Below, piece after piece: positions 8,509-17,398 of a stretch of DNA of 64,000 bases; position 1 is the first letter of the stretch, and every line of letters starts with the position of its first letter. The translations under genes were made by a program, and so were the position numbers. The notes below the pieces were generated by a model that had not been told where the DNA came from, did not search any database, and saw only the letters and a program-made list of their open reading frames with translations. The DNA lies in NCBI RefSeq assembly GCF_013372285.1, contig NZ_CP054301.1, forward strand, positions 2,823,501-2,887,500. The letters are read 5' to 3'. The stretch is from Marinomonas primoryensis (GTDB lineage: Bacteria; Pseudomonadota; Gammaproteobacteria; Pseudomonadales; Marinomonadaceae).

Positions 8509-9437
8509 GCCTATCTTCCACAAACAGCGTCAATCCTGTCATTAATGACGTCACGCTTGACCCCATAAAAGACGGCTACAACTTCGCTTATCTTGACGAG
8601 CAAACCAAACGCATGATTCGCCGTGCGTTACTTAAAGCCGTGGCGATTCCCGGTTACCAAGTCCCTTTTGGTGGGCGTGAAATGCCCATGCCTTATGGCT
8701 GGGGAACCGGCGGCATTCAGCTTACCGCCGCGGTAATTGGTGAAAGTGACGTTCTAAAAGTAATCGATCAGGGCGCAGATGACACCACCAACGCCGTCAG
8801 TATTCGAGCCTTTTTTAAGGAACTTACTGGTGTAGAAACCACCGAAAAAACCGTAGACGCCAGTTTGATTCAAACCCGTCACCGTATTCCTGAAACACCA
8901 TTAAGCGCCGATCAGATTTTGATTTATCAAGTACCGATTCCAGAACCACTGCGCTTTATCGAACCGAGCGAAGTGGAAACACGCAAAATGCACGCGTTAG
9001 AAGACTACGGTGTGATGCACGTAAAACTCTATGAAGACATCGCCCATTTCGGTCATATCGCCACCACATACGCTTATCCTGTGCGAGTGAACGACAGATA
9101 CATTATGGATCCGTCGCCTATACCCAAATTCGATAACCCAAAAATGCATCAAATGCCGGCATTACAACTGTTTGGCGCGGGACGAGAAAAACGTATCTAC
9201 GCGGTTCCACCTTACACCAAAGTCGAAAGTTTGGACTTTGAAGATCATCCTTTTGAGATTCAAACTTGGGAAGAAAGCTGCGCCATTTGTGGTTCTCAGA
9301 GTAGTTTCTTAGACGAAGTCATTATTGATGATCAAGGCTCCCGCAGCTACTTATGCTCGGACACCGATTACTGCCGACAGCAGGTCGATAAGAACGAAGC
9401 GCACGCCACACAAACTGGAGAGAAAAATCATGACTGA
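8505..9437 (+). CDS. phnJ: Carbon-phosphorus lyase PhnJ
   Basis: The radical-SAM enzyme that breaks the C-P bond, using one [4Fe-4S] cluster. Cysteines lie at residues 259, 262, 284 and 290. Their spacing (3, 22, 6) matches that known for E. coli PhnJ (241, 244, 266, 272), in which the first three bind the cluster and the last is the thiyl radical site. It is 310 residues against about 281 in E. coli; the extra length is mainly an N-terminal extension and a short tail. It overlaps phnI by 4 bp and phnK by 8 bp. Confidence 0.96.
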   Translation: MSLSSTNSVNPVINDVTLDPIKDGYNFAYLDEQTKRMIRRALLKAVAIPGYQVPFGGREMPMPYGWGTGGIQLTAAVIGESDVLKVIDQGADDTTNAVSIRAFFKELTGVETTEKTVDASLIQTRHRIPETPLSADQILIYQVPIPEPLRFIEPSEVETRKMHALEDYGVMHVKLYEDIAHFGHIATTYAYPVRVNDRYIMDPSPIPKFDNPKMHQMPALQLFGAGREKRIYAVPPYTKVESLDFEDHPFEIQTWEESCAICGSQSSFLDEVIIDDQGSRSYLCSDTDYCRQQVDKNEAHATQTGEKNHD

Positions 9438-10266
9438 CACTCTCATGCCGACTAAACCAATACCGACTAAATCAACCATCAATGAAGCAATGATGAATGA
9501 ACCACTTCTAAAAGTGAACAAACTGACTAAGTTATACGCACCGGGCAAAGGTTGCGAAGACATCAGTTTTGATCTTTATCCCGGAGAAGTCTTGGGCATT
9601 GTCGGGGAATCGGGTTCAGGAAAATCCACCTTGTTGACCAGTTTATCTGCTCGCCTAGCGCCAAACGCAGGGGAGATTCTTTATCTTAATCGTGACAATA
9701 ACTGGCTTAATCTTTATCAGCTTTCAGAAACAGAACGCCGTTATTTGTTGAGAACCGAATGGGGCGTGGTACACCAACACGCTCGTGATGGTTTACGCAT
9801 GGGGGTTTCTGCTGGTGCCAATATCGGCGAACGTTTAATGGCCGTTGGCGAACGCCATTACGGCAAGATTCGCGATAAAGGCTTGCAGTGGATGGAAGAT
9901 GTGGAACTGGACGTCAGCCGTATCGATGATAAACCGTCTACCTATTCTGGCGGTATGCAGCAACGCCTACAGATTGCCCGCAATCTGGTGACTCACCCAA
10001 GAGTCGTCTTTATGGACGAACCCACCGGCGGACTTGACGTGTCGGTTCAAGCGCGCTTATTGGATTTACTGCGTACCTTGGTAACCGAAATGAACCTTGC
10101 CGTGGTGATCGTTACTCATGATCTTGCCGTAGCTCGGTTGTTGGCTCAGCGCTTAATTGTCATGCGTCACGGAAGAATTGTCGAAACAGGTTTAACCGAC
10201 CAAGTGCTCGACGACCCACAGCACGCCTACACCCAGCTATTAGTGTCATCGGTGCTGACCCCTTAA
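9430..10266 (+). CDS. phnK: C-P lyase ATP-binding protein PhnK
   Basis: A 278-residue ABC-type ATPase that docks on the PhnGHIJ core. It has Walker [10 protein letters not shown], signature YSGGMQQRLQIARNL, Walker B VVFMDEPTGGLD and the PhnK-like start LYAPGKG. The ATG at 9430 has a strong GGAGAG site 8 nt upstream and overlaps the phnJ stop. The E. coli protein aligns only from the Met at 9493 (MNEPLL), so about 21 residues are an N-terminal extension, or the true start is internal. Confidence 0.92.
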   Translation: MTDTLMPTKPIPTKSTINEAMMNEPLLKVNKLTKLYAPGKGCEDISFDLYPGEVLGIVGESGSGKSTLLTSLSARLAPNAGEILYLNRDNNWLNLYQLSETERRYLLRTEWGVVHQHARDGLRMGVSAGANIGERLMAVGERHYGKIRDKGLQWMEDVELDVSRIDDKPSTYSGGMQQRLQIARNLVTHPRVVFMDEPTGGLDVSVQARLLDLLRTLVTEMNLAVVIVTHDLAVARLLAQRLIVMRHGRIVETGLTDQVLDDPQHAYTQLLVSSVLTP

Positions 10267-10277
10267 CCAATAGCGCC

Positions 10278-10310
10278 TTAATCCAAACCGTTAATCCAAA
10301 CCGTTAATCC
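10278..10310. repeat. Short tandem repeat, 2.5 copies of a 13-mer
   Basis: TTAATCCAAACCG occurs twice head to tail, then TTAATCC. It fills the phnK-phnL gap and looks like a slippage duplication with no obvious function. Confidence 0.7.
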
Positions 10311-10332
10311 ATTTTCATAAGGCTATTTAGCG

Positions 10333-11097
10333 ATGACAAGTGCCAACATGAGTAACACCAGCACAACCACTATGATTCAAGTGGAACAGCTCAGTAAAAT
10401 CTTCACCCTGCACAATCAGGGCGGCATACAGCTGCCCATTTTAAACAACGTCGATCTGCAGATTTCTGCGGGACAATGCACCGTATTACATGGCGAAAGT
10501 GGCTCAGGAAAAAGTACCCTTCTACGTACTTTATATGCTAACTACTTACCAAGTTCAGGAGCAATTTATGTTCGTCATCAAGGCGACATGCTGGATTTAG
10601 CCACGGCAACTAGCCATGAACTATTAGACGTAAGACGCCACACCATTGGTTACGTCAGCCAATTTTTAAGAGTCATTCCAAGGGTTTCCACACTTGATGT
10701 GGTCAAGCAACCACTGAAAGAACGTGGCGTGGCCGACGACGAAGCCGAAGCCAGAGCAACACTTTTGTTGCAACAGCTCAATATTCCAGAGCGTTTATGG
10801 TCGTTAGCGCCTAGTACTTTTTCGGGGGGCGAACAACAGCGAGTAAACATCGCTCGTGGCTTTATTCAAGATTATCCAATTTTATTATTGGATGAACCAA
10901 CCGCGTCTTTGGATCAAAAAAATTCAGAAGTGGTCGTGCAATTAATCAAAAACGCACTGGCTAAAAGTATCGCTGTGGTCGGTATTTTCCATGATAGCCA
11001 AGTGCGTAGTGCCGTCGCTGATCATGTATTTTCCGTGAACGAAAACAGCCTTCACACCACTCAGACCAACGACCAGACAGTCGCCCTAAACCACTAA
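10333..11097 (+). CDS. phnL: C-P lyase ATP-binding protein PhnL
   Basis: A 254-residue ABC-type ATPase needed with PhnGHI for forming the ribose phosphonate intermediate. It shows Walker [10 protein letters not shown], the PhnL-specific [10 protein letters not shown] block, signature [15 protein letters not shown] and Walker [16 protein letters not shown]. The E. coli protein (226 residues) starts at the position of the Met at 10372 (MIQVEQLSK). The first 13 residues are therefore an extension or the start lies downstream. Confidence 0.94.
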   Translation: MTSANMSNTSTTTMIQVEQLSKIFTLHNQGGIQLPILNNVDLQISAGQCTVLHGESGSGKSTLLRTLYANYLPSSGAIYVRHQGDMLDLATATSHELLDVRRHTIGYVSQFLRVIPRVSTLDVVKQPLKERGVADDEAEARATLLLQQLNIPERLWSLAPSTFSGGEQQRVNIARGFIQDYPILLLDEPTASLDQKNSEVVVQLIKNALAKSIAVVGIFHDSQVRSAVADHVFSVNENSLHTTQTNDQTVALNH

Positions 11098-11113
11098 TTT
11101 TGGAGAAGTAATC

Positions 11114-12250
11114 ATGATTTTAACCAATGCACAAATTGTCTTAGCCAATGAAGTCATTAAAGGCACAGTAGTGATTAACGAGGGCGTTATCACACACATT
11201 GACCATGGCAACGTGTCTTTGCCTGGCGCCATTGATTGCCACAATGGTTACCTGACCGCTGGTATGGTCGAATTGCACACAGACAACATGGAGAAACATT
11301 TCACACCGAGACCAGGGGTAAGTTGGCCTGCGATTCAAGCGTTTAAAGTCCATGATGCTCAAATGATCAGCGCAGGAATCACCTCGGTATTCGATGCGGT
11401 TTCAGTGGGCGATGTTATCGAAGGCAGCGAACGATTAAACAATCTAAGCCGCATGGTCGATGCGCTTAATGAATCCCGTGAGCGTGGTTTAACCCGTGCC
11501 GATCACTTTTTACATTTACGCTGTGAAGTCAGCCATAAAGACACATTAAACAATTTTCAAGCACTGTTGAAACAAACCCCCGTACAACTTGTGTCTGTCA
11601 TGGATCATTCTCCCGGCCAACGTCAATTCGCTAAAATGGAAAAATATCGCGAATACTACCAAGGTAAATACAAGCTATCGGATGCCGAAATGGACGCGTT
11701 TATTACTCGTCAAGTTGATGCTAGCCAACGTTACAGCGCGACGTTTAGAGAAAGTATTTGTGCGACCTGTCACGAATTAAATATTCCCCTCGCCAGCCAT
11801 GACGACGCCACTTTAGAGCACGTGGAAGAATCTGATCATTTCAAAATGGTGATTGCAGAATTCCCGACCACGGCTGAGGCCGCAAAAGCCGCTCACAGCA
11901 AGGGAATGAGTGTCTTAATGGGCGCGCCAAATGTGGTTCGTGGTGGCTCTCACTCAGGCAACATTGCGGCCCATGAACTGGCAAGCGCTGGTGTATTGGA
12001 CATTTTATCCAGTGATTATTACCCTGCGAGCCTATTAGAGTCCGCGTTTTCAATCGCTCAGTTAGAAAACAATGATTACGATGTGCCTAAAGCCATGAAT
12101 TTGGTCAGCTTAAACCCTGCAAAAGCCGCAGGTTTAAACGACAGAGGTCAAATTGCTGTCGGCCAAAAAGCTGACTTGATTTGGAGTACCTTAAAAGAGG
12201 ATCATGTCCACATTGAGCAAGTCTGGAAAAACGGCCAGCGGGCCTTTTAA
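11114..12250 (+). CDS. phnM: Alpha-D-ribose 1-methylphosphonate 5-triphosphate diphosphatase PhnM
   Basis: A 378-residue amidohydrolase-fold enzyme that removes pyrophosphate from the ribose 1-phosphonate 5-triphosphate before PhnJ acts. Metal-site segments visible are MVELHTDNMEKH near residue 55, LVSVMDHSPGQ near 160, PLASHDDAT near 225 and the C-terminal DILSSDYYPASLL. GGAG precedes the ATG. Length matches the E. coli enzyme (378). Confidence 0.95.
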   Translation: MILTNAQIVLANEVIKGTVVINEGVITHIDHGNVSLPGAIDCHNGYLTAGMVELHTDNMEKHFTPRPGVSWPAIQAFKVHDAQMISAGITSVFDAVSVGDVIEGSERLNNLSRMVDALNESRERGLTRADHFLHLRCEVSHKDTLNNFQALLKQTPVQLVSVMDHSPGQRQFAKMEKYREYYQGKYKLSDAEMDAFITRQVDASQRYSATFRESICATCHELNIPLASHDDATLEHVEESDHFKMVIAEFPTTAEAAKAAHSKGMSVLMGAPNVVRGGSHSGNIAAHELASAGVLDILSSDYYPASLLESAFSIAQLENNDYDVPKAMNLVSLNPAKAAGLNDRGQIAVGQKADLIWSTLKEDHVHIEQVWKNGQRAF

Positions 12251-12308
12251 TCATTGACGAATAAAGCGTCTAATGAAAAAGAAGTAATGAGAAATAAACA
12301 GGACAACT

Positions 12309-12899
12309 ATGAGTAAGGTCATTTATCTCATCGGTGCTTCGGGCAGCGGCAAAGACTCTGTTTTAGCCGGCGTACGCCAATGGTTAAATACTGAAGCACT
12401 TAGACCGTCGCCCAACCTAATGATTGCCAATCGCTACATTTGTCGCGATTGGCAATCTGGTAACGAAAATCACATAGAATTGAGCGAAGCGGAATTCCAG
12501 CGACGCCAACAACTGGGTTGCTTTTCTTTAGAGTGGCAAGCCAATGGATTGCGCTACGGCATTGGCAAGGAAATCGACCTTTGGCTAGCAAAAGGTCAGA
12601 ACGTCATCGTCAATGGGTCAAGAGAATACTTGCCCATCGCCATGACGATTTATGGCAAAGATTTAGTGCCTGTATTGATCAAGGTGGAGACAGACATACT
12701 GCGCCAACGATTAATAAGCCGAGGCCGTGAATCGCTACCGAATATCGAGGCGCGGCTGACTCGAACGCAGCAGCAATTCGCCTCTTCCAAAGCAAAAGGA
12801 CCGCTTGATCAGTGTCATGTCATAAACAATAACACCAACATTGACGACGCCGTGCTGCAGCTTATTAGTTACCTTAATTCACTGTCTACCCGTTCATAA
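12309..12899 (+). CDS. phnN: Ribose 1,5-bisphosphokinase PhnN
   Basis: A 196-residue P-loop kinase of the guanylate-kinase-like group. It turns ribose 1,5-bisphosphate into PRPP, the last step that returns the C-P lyase product to metabolism. The Walker A motif is GASGSGKDS at residues about 9-17, and NRYICRDWQSGNENH and a C-terminal RLISRGRES lid segment follow. It lies 58 bp after phnM and just before phnP. Confidence 0.92.
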   Translation: MSKVIYLIGASGSGKDSVLAGVRQWLNTEALRPSPNLMIANRYICRDWQSGNENHIELSEAEFQRRQQLGCFSLEWQANGLRYGIGKEIDLWLAKGQNVIVNGSREYLPIAMTIYGKDLVPVLIKVETDILRQRLISRGRESLPNIEARLTRTQQQFASSKAKGPLDQCHVINNNTNIDDAVLQLISYLNSLSTRS

Positions 12900-12935
12900 A
12901 AAAGTGACTGAATGACAAATGAAAGAGAAAAAATC

Positions 12936-13694
12936 ATGTTGAATATTCGAATTCTTGGCTCAGGTAACGCGGGTCAAGTTCCGGTTTGGGGCTGTGATTG
13001 CGCGGCATGTGAACGAGCAAAACAAGATGACACGTTTCGCCGAGGACCTTGCAGTCTTGAAATTCGCACTGAGCTTGGTGTGACTCTGATTGACGCGGGT
13101 ATCACCAACTTGGCAGAGCGATACGAGTTTGATGAGATTCAACGAATTATCCTGACTCACTTTCACATGGATCATGTTCAAGGTTTGTTTCATTTACGTT
13201 GGTCTGAACGACCAGAGAAAATTCCGATATTTCGACCGGACGATCAAAAAGGCACTGACGATCTTTATAAACACGCTGGCGTGCTCGATTTTCAGCCGGC
13301 GTTTATACCATTCAAAACCATGCAATTTGATGATTTTTCGATTACGCCTTTGCCATTACTGCATTCTAAAATCACCTTAGGCTATTTCATTGAAAAGAAC
13401 GGTTTTACCCTAGCGTATCTCACTGACACCGTCGGTTTACCTGAAACAACACAGGCATACTTAACCAACAAAACGCTGGATTACCTGATACTCGATTGCT
13501 CAGAACCACCAACGTCAACGGCGCCTAGAAATCATAACGACATCAATCTTGCTCTCTTGGCCTATAACACCCTGCAGCCGAAAACCATGATACTCACACA
13601 CATCAGCCATCGCTTAGATTGCTGGCTGATGGAGCATGGAGACAGTTTGCCTGACAATATGCTCATTGCGAAAGATGGCATGACGGTAATATAA
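12936..13694 (+). CDS. phnP: Phosphoribosyl 1,2-cyclic phosphate phosphodiesterase PhnP
   Basis: A 252-residue metallo-beta-lactamase-fold enzyme that opens the cyclic ribose phosphate made by C-P lyase. It shows the metal motif THFHMDHVQGLF, the structural zinc cysteines in WGCDCAAC, YLTDTVGLP, and C-terminal LTHISHRLD. The ATG at 12936 aligns with the E. coli start; an ATG at 12912 would add eight residues with a poorer ribosome site. It is the last gene of the operon. No phnO acetyltransferase gene is present. Confidence 0.94.
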   Translation: MLNIRILGSGNAGQVPVWGCDCAACERAKQDDTFRRGPCSLEIRTELGVTLIDAGITNLAERYEFDEIQRIILTHFHMDHVQGLFHLRWSERPEKIPIFRPDDQKGTDDLYKHAGVLDFQPAFIPFKTMQFDDFSITPLPLLHSKITLGYFIEKNGFTLAYLTDTVGLPETTQAYLTNKTLDYLILDCSEPPTSTAPRNHNDINLALLAYNTLQPKTMILTHISHRLDCWLMEHGDSLPDNMLIAKDGMTVI

Positions 13695-13746
13695 AAAATG
13701 CCCACGCTCTTTCTCTATTTCTAGTAAAAAACGTGGGCATTGTATT
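13691..13746. terminator. Stem-loop repeat copy B, likely terminator between phnP and cbiM
   Basis: TGCCCACG and CGTGGGCA pair around an A-rich loop. On the minus strand the stem is followed by TTTTTTAT, so it fits a terminator for the cbiM-type gene. On the plus strand it abuts the phnP stop. It is about 80% identical to the element at 2253-2308. Confidence 0.65.
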
Positions 13747-13773
13747 TAGTCGTGCTTGATCAAGTCATTTCGC

Positions 13774-14445
13774 TTAGTGGAACAAGCGCGCTTCAAATAA
13801 TGAAGAATTTTTAACGCGATTCAAGCTTTTTGCTCCTGCTAGTACGGCAAGATCTAACACAGGCTCAAGCAACACAACACTCATATAAGCAAGGCCAAAC
13901 GTCGCTACCGACGCCATATTTTCAGCACCAAAACCTTGTCCGTAAAACGCCCAAAACGCGACCCAAGCAACGATGCCACCTTGATACGTTAAAGACAGTT
14001 TTAATGCCTGTTTATAAGAAATATCCACGTAAGCCGTATTGTCCGAAATGATACGACGCGCTACGACAGACATAGCAAACAGAGGCAATAATAAGGTTGT
14101 GACGTTCATGCCATATTGTGGAAGGTCGATCGGGGCAAAAAATAGACCTTGCACCAACAATCCTGATAACAAACCGATCGACGACGCCGCAGGACCAAAC
14201 ATGAGAAATAATGTCGAGCCAAGGATAAAGTGAACTTCAGATACCCCTACCGCGTGGTGTGGCATAACTTGAAAGAAAATAAAGACGAATACTGTGGTTA
14301 TTGCGCTGCGTCCGATTAAAGACATCAGGCCATTTTTTTTAATCATGTCGATAGACGCTTTTGCAGAAAATCCAAAAGCCGCTAACGCCGTAGCGTAACT
14401 CAAAACAATTTTTGCGCCGTCAACAACGCTTGGTTCAATATGCAC
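13774..14445 (-). CDS. CbiM-family energy-coupling factor (cobalt) permease
   Basis: A 223-residue polytopic membrane protein with about six hydrophobic segments. The N-terminus MHIEP keeps the His2 known as a metal ligand in CbiM. The core has PHHAVGVSEVHFILGSTLFL and LLSGLLVQGLFF, typical of the CbiM family (S component of Co/Ni ECF transporters). The start is GTG at 14445 with a perfect GGAGG 6 nt upstream. A cobalamin riboswitch lies upstream, so cobalt uptake is the likely role. No cbiN, cbiQ or cbiO lies beside it. Confidence 0.82.
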   Translation of the reverse strand: MHIEPSVVDGAKIVLSYATALAAFGFSAKASIDMIKKNGLMSLIGRSAITTVFVFIFFQVMPHHAVGVSEVHFILGSTLFLMFGPAASSIGLLSGLLVQGLFFAPIDLPQYGMNVTTLLLPLFAMSVVARRIISDNTAYVDISYKQALKLSLTYQGGIVAWVAFWAFYGQGFGAENMASVATFGLAYMSVVLLEPVLDLAVLAGAKSLNRVKNSSLFEARLFH

Positions 14446-14544
14446 GATGTGCCTCCAAAATATGCTTCATACTCACCCGTATGATTCAAATTAACGGACC
14501 CTCTCTTAGCACGATGTACTAAGCAAAAAATCCTAATCAATAAA

Positions 14545-14728
14545 GGCCGGTCTCCGGACTCATAAGTGTTTGGCTACTCTGTATTTTCCTAAAAGCCTCA
14601 TCCCTTCCCATCCAAAAAGGACAGTGGGAGTGAGTAAAAAAACACATCACTTACTTACCGTTGCGGGGGCAGTACAGGGTTTGTTTAACACGCACCTGTT
14701 TCCCGTTTCACCAGTAAAACTGGCACCT
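14545..14728 (-). promoter_or_regulatory. Cobalamin riboswitch
   Basis: Read on the minus strand, the element runs from AAGGTGCC through GGGAA, then TGCCCCCGCAACGGTAAG, and on to the B12-box-like segment GAGTCCGGAGACCGGCC. These are hallmark conserved blocks of the AdoCbl riboswitch in the right order and spacing. It lies about 100 nt upstream of the CbiM-type gene start, with two small hairpins between, and should shut that gene off when B12 is plentiful. Confidence 0.93.
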
Positions 14729-14893
14729 TCACAAGAACTGATAAGCGCCGTTAATAACGCATTATCAGAAAGTGGAAGCGTACGGTTTAAAGCGAATTTA
14801 AGCAACCAAAGCGAGAAAAATAAGAGCTGGGAAAAGAACGTTTTTCATGCAAATAAAAACACTCTGCTGCAATAAATGTCAGCGTATAACAAT

Positions 14894-14931
14894 CAAAAAA
14901 AGCGAGTGACCCTAGTCGCTCGCTTTTTTAT
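14894..14931. terminator. Intrinsic terminator (bidirectional)
   Basis: AGCGAGTGAC and GTCGCTCGCT form a 10-bp stem with one wobble pair and a 4-nt loop. It is flanked by A7 on the left and T7 on the right. It sits just past the yegD-type gene (minus strand). Confidence 0.85.
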
Positions 14932-14968
14932 GTAGTGATGTTTTTTATATAGGCTTTCGTTTAAAACT

Positions 14969-16333
14969 TTATTTGAAAATACGTTCAGACCACACCGTTA
15001 AACCTGCCGCCACACTGCCAAAGTGATCACCATCCAATACAGGAATATCACCAATACGTTGTTGAATCGCATCACGAATAACAGGAGACTTGGCCGAACC
15101 ACCAGTCATATAAATCAAATCAGGTTTTTCACCAGCTTGATCTATCGCGGCAGACATCAAGTTCAACATTTTTTCGAGTGGTGAGGTAATCGATTTAGCC
15201 AACTCGTCACGAGTAATCGTAGCCTCTAACTCGGCTTCAATGTAATCCAATGAAGCAAGGTAGCTCTGAGAATCAGATAAGGCAATTTTGGCTTCTTCTG
15301 CACTGCGCACAATATGGTAGTTGTGCTTTTCTTCTCGCATCCGCAGGAAACGCTCGATTAATTTAGGTTCTGACGCATCCAATCGCATTTGATGTATTTG
15401 ATTTTTTGTTTCCATACTATTAAAGGTCGCGATGGCCGATACATCATTTGTTGTAATGGCATTCCAATACATTTGTGTTGGCATTGGCAAGCCAGTTTTT
15501 AGCAGAGAATTCATCCCAAACAGCGGCATTAAATGTTTGCCTGCAATTTGTATGTCCAAATCATTACCGCCGATTCGTTCACCAGTATGAGACAAAAAGT
15601 CACTGCGTCTGTCTTCTTTTTGAACGTAATCAGGTCCCATACGAACCATGGCACAGTCAGTGGTACCACCGCCGATGTCCACAACCAGTACCGTTTTGTT
15701 TTCGGTCATCGCCACTTCAAAGTCTAAACCCGCTGCAATTGGTTCATATAGAAATTCGATTTCTTTAAAACCTGCTCGCTTACCCGCTGTGGTTAGAATC
15801 TCTAATGCTTGACGATTACTCACCTCAGCATCAATGCCTTGAAAGTTTACCGGTCGACCAATCACGGTATGAGTAATGTCTGCACCTAAGCTTCTTTCAG
15901 CACGTTGTTTGATGTTTTGCATCATCACGGTAACAACGTCCTCAAAGAAATGGATGTGCTCTGCGCGCAGTCCTGCACCACCTAAAAAGGATTTAGGTGA
16001 TTTTACAAAATACCCTTCTTCGGGCCATTGAAAATATTCATCAAACGCAGCACGACCAAAAAATAGGGTTTGATCGTCATCAGCAATGTCTTCTTCGTAA
16101 CGAGCACGTTTAGCACGCGTTAAGGCATTTTGACGCAGCTCTGCAAAGGTTTGTCGTGACTGAAAACCTTGAATGTTTCTGCCAACGGCTTCAGTAATTA
16201 AATCACGATCTAAAGCGTACAGCGTGGAAGGTAAAAAAGTATGATCTCCTTCTAAAGCGACCAAACGCACAGACGAGTCCTGCACAATGCCTAATGCACA
16301 ATTCGATGTTCCATAATCAAATCCACAAATCAT
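14969..16333 (-). CDS. yegD: Hsp70 family protein, YegD-like
   Basis: A 454-residue actin/Hsp70-fold ATPase similar in length to E. coli YegD (450). The phosphate-1 motif is GFDYGTSNCALG at residues about 4-15, phosphate-2 is VLVVDIGGGTTDCAMV, and the adenosine motif is YMTGGSAKSPVIRDA. It lacks the DnaK substrate-binding domain, so it is probably not a general chaperone; the client and function are not established. It is a single gene with its own terminator. Confidence 0.85.
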   Translation of the reverse strand: MICGFDYGTSNCALGIVQDSSVRLVALEGDHTFLPSTLYALDRDLITEAVGRNIQGFQSRQTFAELRQNALTRAKRARYEEDIADDDQTLFFGRAAFDEYFQWPEEGYFVKSPKSFLGGAGLRAEHIHFFEDVVTVMMQNIKQRAERSLGADITHTVIGRPVNFQGIDAEVSNRQALEILTTAGKRAGFKEIEFLYEPIAAGLDFEVAMTENKTVLVVDIGGGTTDCAMVRMGPDYVQKEDRRSDFLSHTGERIGGNDLDIQIAGKHLMPLFGMNSLLKTGLPMPTQMYWNAITTNDVSAIATFNSMETKNQIHQMRLDASEPKLIERFLRMREEKHNYHIVRSAEEAKIALSDSQSYLASLDYIEAELEATITRDELAKSITSPLEKMLNLMSAAIDQAGEKPDLIYMTGGSAKSPVIRDAIQQRIGDIPVLDGDHFGSVAAGLTVWSERIFK

Positions 16334-16483
16334 TTATTTCTTACCTATCATCGCTAATAAAAGGGGCGCGGACGATAACAGAAAGACCTAAAAGTATCAA
16401 AACTAACCGTATGGACGTTATTAAAAATACGGTATATGACTCAAAGGTCATTCGCTTTATGTCTCTATTTCAGCAAACAAATA

Positions 16484-17077
16484 TTAGACCAATGGTGAGA
16501 CACCGATCACCGCTTCATGTAGATAAAAAACGATCGTAAACCAAGAGATCATCGCAAAAACAAACGCAAGTAAATTAGATGGAACACTGGACTCGTCCGA
16601 AGTTACATACACAACACCCGCTTTTCTATCACGACGGCGATAGACGGCAAAACTAACAATCGACCACACTAAGAAACTTCCGAATATCATCACATCAGCC
16701 ACAGTACCGTTACTGATTAGATGAGCAAACGCCCAAATTTTTATTCCAATCAACAATGGGTAGCCCATTTTCTGTTTCATCGAGGTGTTCGGTACTAATG
16801 CAGAACCAACAAAGAAAAGCGCAACTAGTACCAGTAAGCCAGCTAAATGACGAGTCCAAACAGGGGGAAACCACAACCAAATAGGCTCAACACGCATTTG
16901 CATGTAACCCATAACAATGAATGCCGTCGCCAGCAAAGTTAATAATCCAAAACGCATATGCCAACGCATAACACCGTTTTTACCCTGCCCCATACTTGTT
17001 TCACGCCAATTAGGGGCAAACAAACGAACGGAATGCACACAGAAAAATACGACCAAACCAATAACTAAAATCAACAT
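16484..17077 (-). CDS. NnrU family membrane protein
   Basis: A 197-residue inner-membrane protein with about six hydrophobic segments, beginning MLILVIGLVVFFCVHSVRL. The pattern HSVRLFAPNWR, the RHLAGLLV segment and the KIWAFAHLISNG segment match the NnrU family. That family was named from a denitrification-linked gene in Rhodobacter, and its molecular function is unsettled. No denitrification genes lie nearby. It stands alone between yegD and a 300-bp intergenic region. Confidence 0.8.
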   Translation of the reverse strand: MLILVIGLVVFFCVHSVRLFAPNWRETSMGQGKNGVMRWHMRFGLLTLLATAFIVMGYMQMRVEPIWLWFPPVWTRHLAGLLVLVALFFVGSALVPNTSMKQKMGYPLLIGIKIWAFAHLISNGTVADVMIFGSFLVWSIVSFAVYRRRDRKAGVVYVTSDESSVPSNLLAFVFAMISWFTIVFYLHEAVIGVSPLV

Positions 17078-17398
17078 ACTAAGATGTTCCTTATACTCTT
17101 TAAAAATATATTAGTGGCGAATACACGAGTCTTAAAACGCTACAAAAATCAATTGTAGCGGATTATAAAGCAGAATTAGCTAAGAGGTTACCCTATTATC
17201 TTCCACGCAAAAGTGAAATCATCAATGAATCACTCTATTGAAAGGGCATACTGGTCAAATAAAAAGCACGAGCATGTTGAAGGAACAGGAAAAGTCGTCA
17301 AAATGACACAGAAAGGCTCATAAAATTCCTATTTTAAGCTAGAAAACACACCCGCCTTTGCTCTAGAATACAGCGTTTTGACTACTGGGCAGGTTGCC
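17078..17398. other. Intergenic region, divergent promoters
   Basis: About 320 bp between the NnrU gene (minus) and the decarboxylase gene (plus). It holds an 8-bp hairpin CGCTACAA/TTGTAGCG at 17138-17160 without a U-tract, and a TAGAAT that could be the -10 of the downstream operon at about 17365. Nothing else is recognisable. Confidence 0.5.

Larger units (their letters stand above)
14446..14968. other. Intergenic region cbiM-yegD
   Basis: It contains the riboswitch expression platform (14446-14544), the cobalamin aptamer (14545-14728), about 165 bp that should carry the promoter of the riboswitch transcript, and a strong terminator (14894-14931). I see no gene here. Confidence 0.75.

Noticed and set aside
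2694..13694. phn cluster as a mobile genomic island
   Set aside because: No integrase, tRNA attachment site or transposase is visible, and the only flanking hint is the stem-loop repeat, which may be a terminator.
14570..14875. 101-residue plus-strand ORF
   Set aside because: It is antisense to the cobalamin riboswitch, which explains the conserved sequence; there is no ribosome site or family similarity.
16294..16539. Plus-strand ORF between yegD and the NnrU gene
   Set aside because: It overlaps the ends of both neighbours on the opposite strand and has no similarity or ribosome site.
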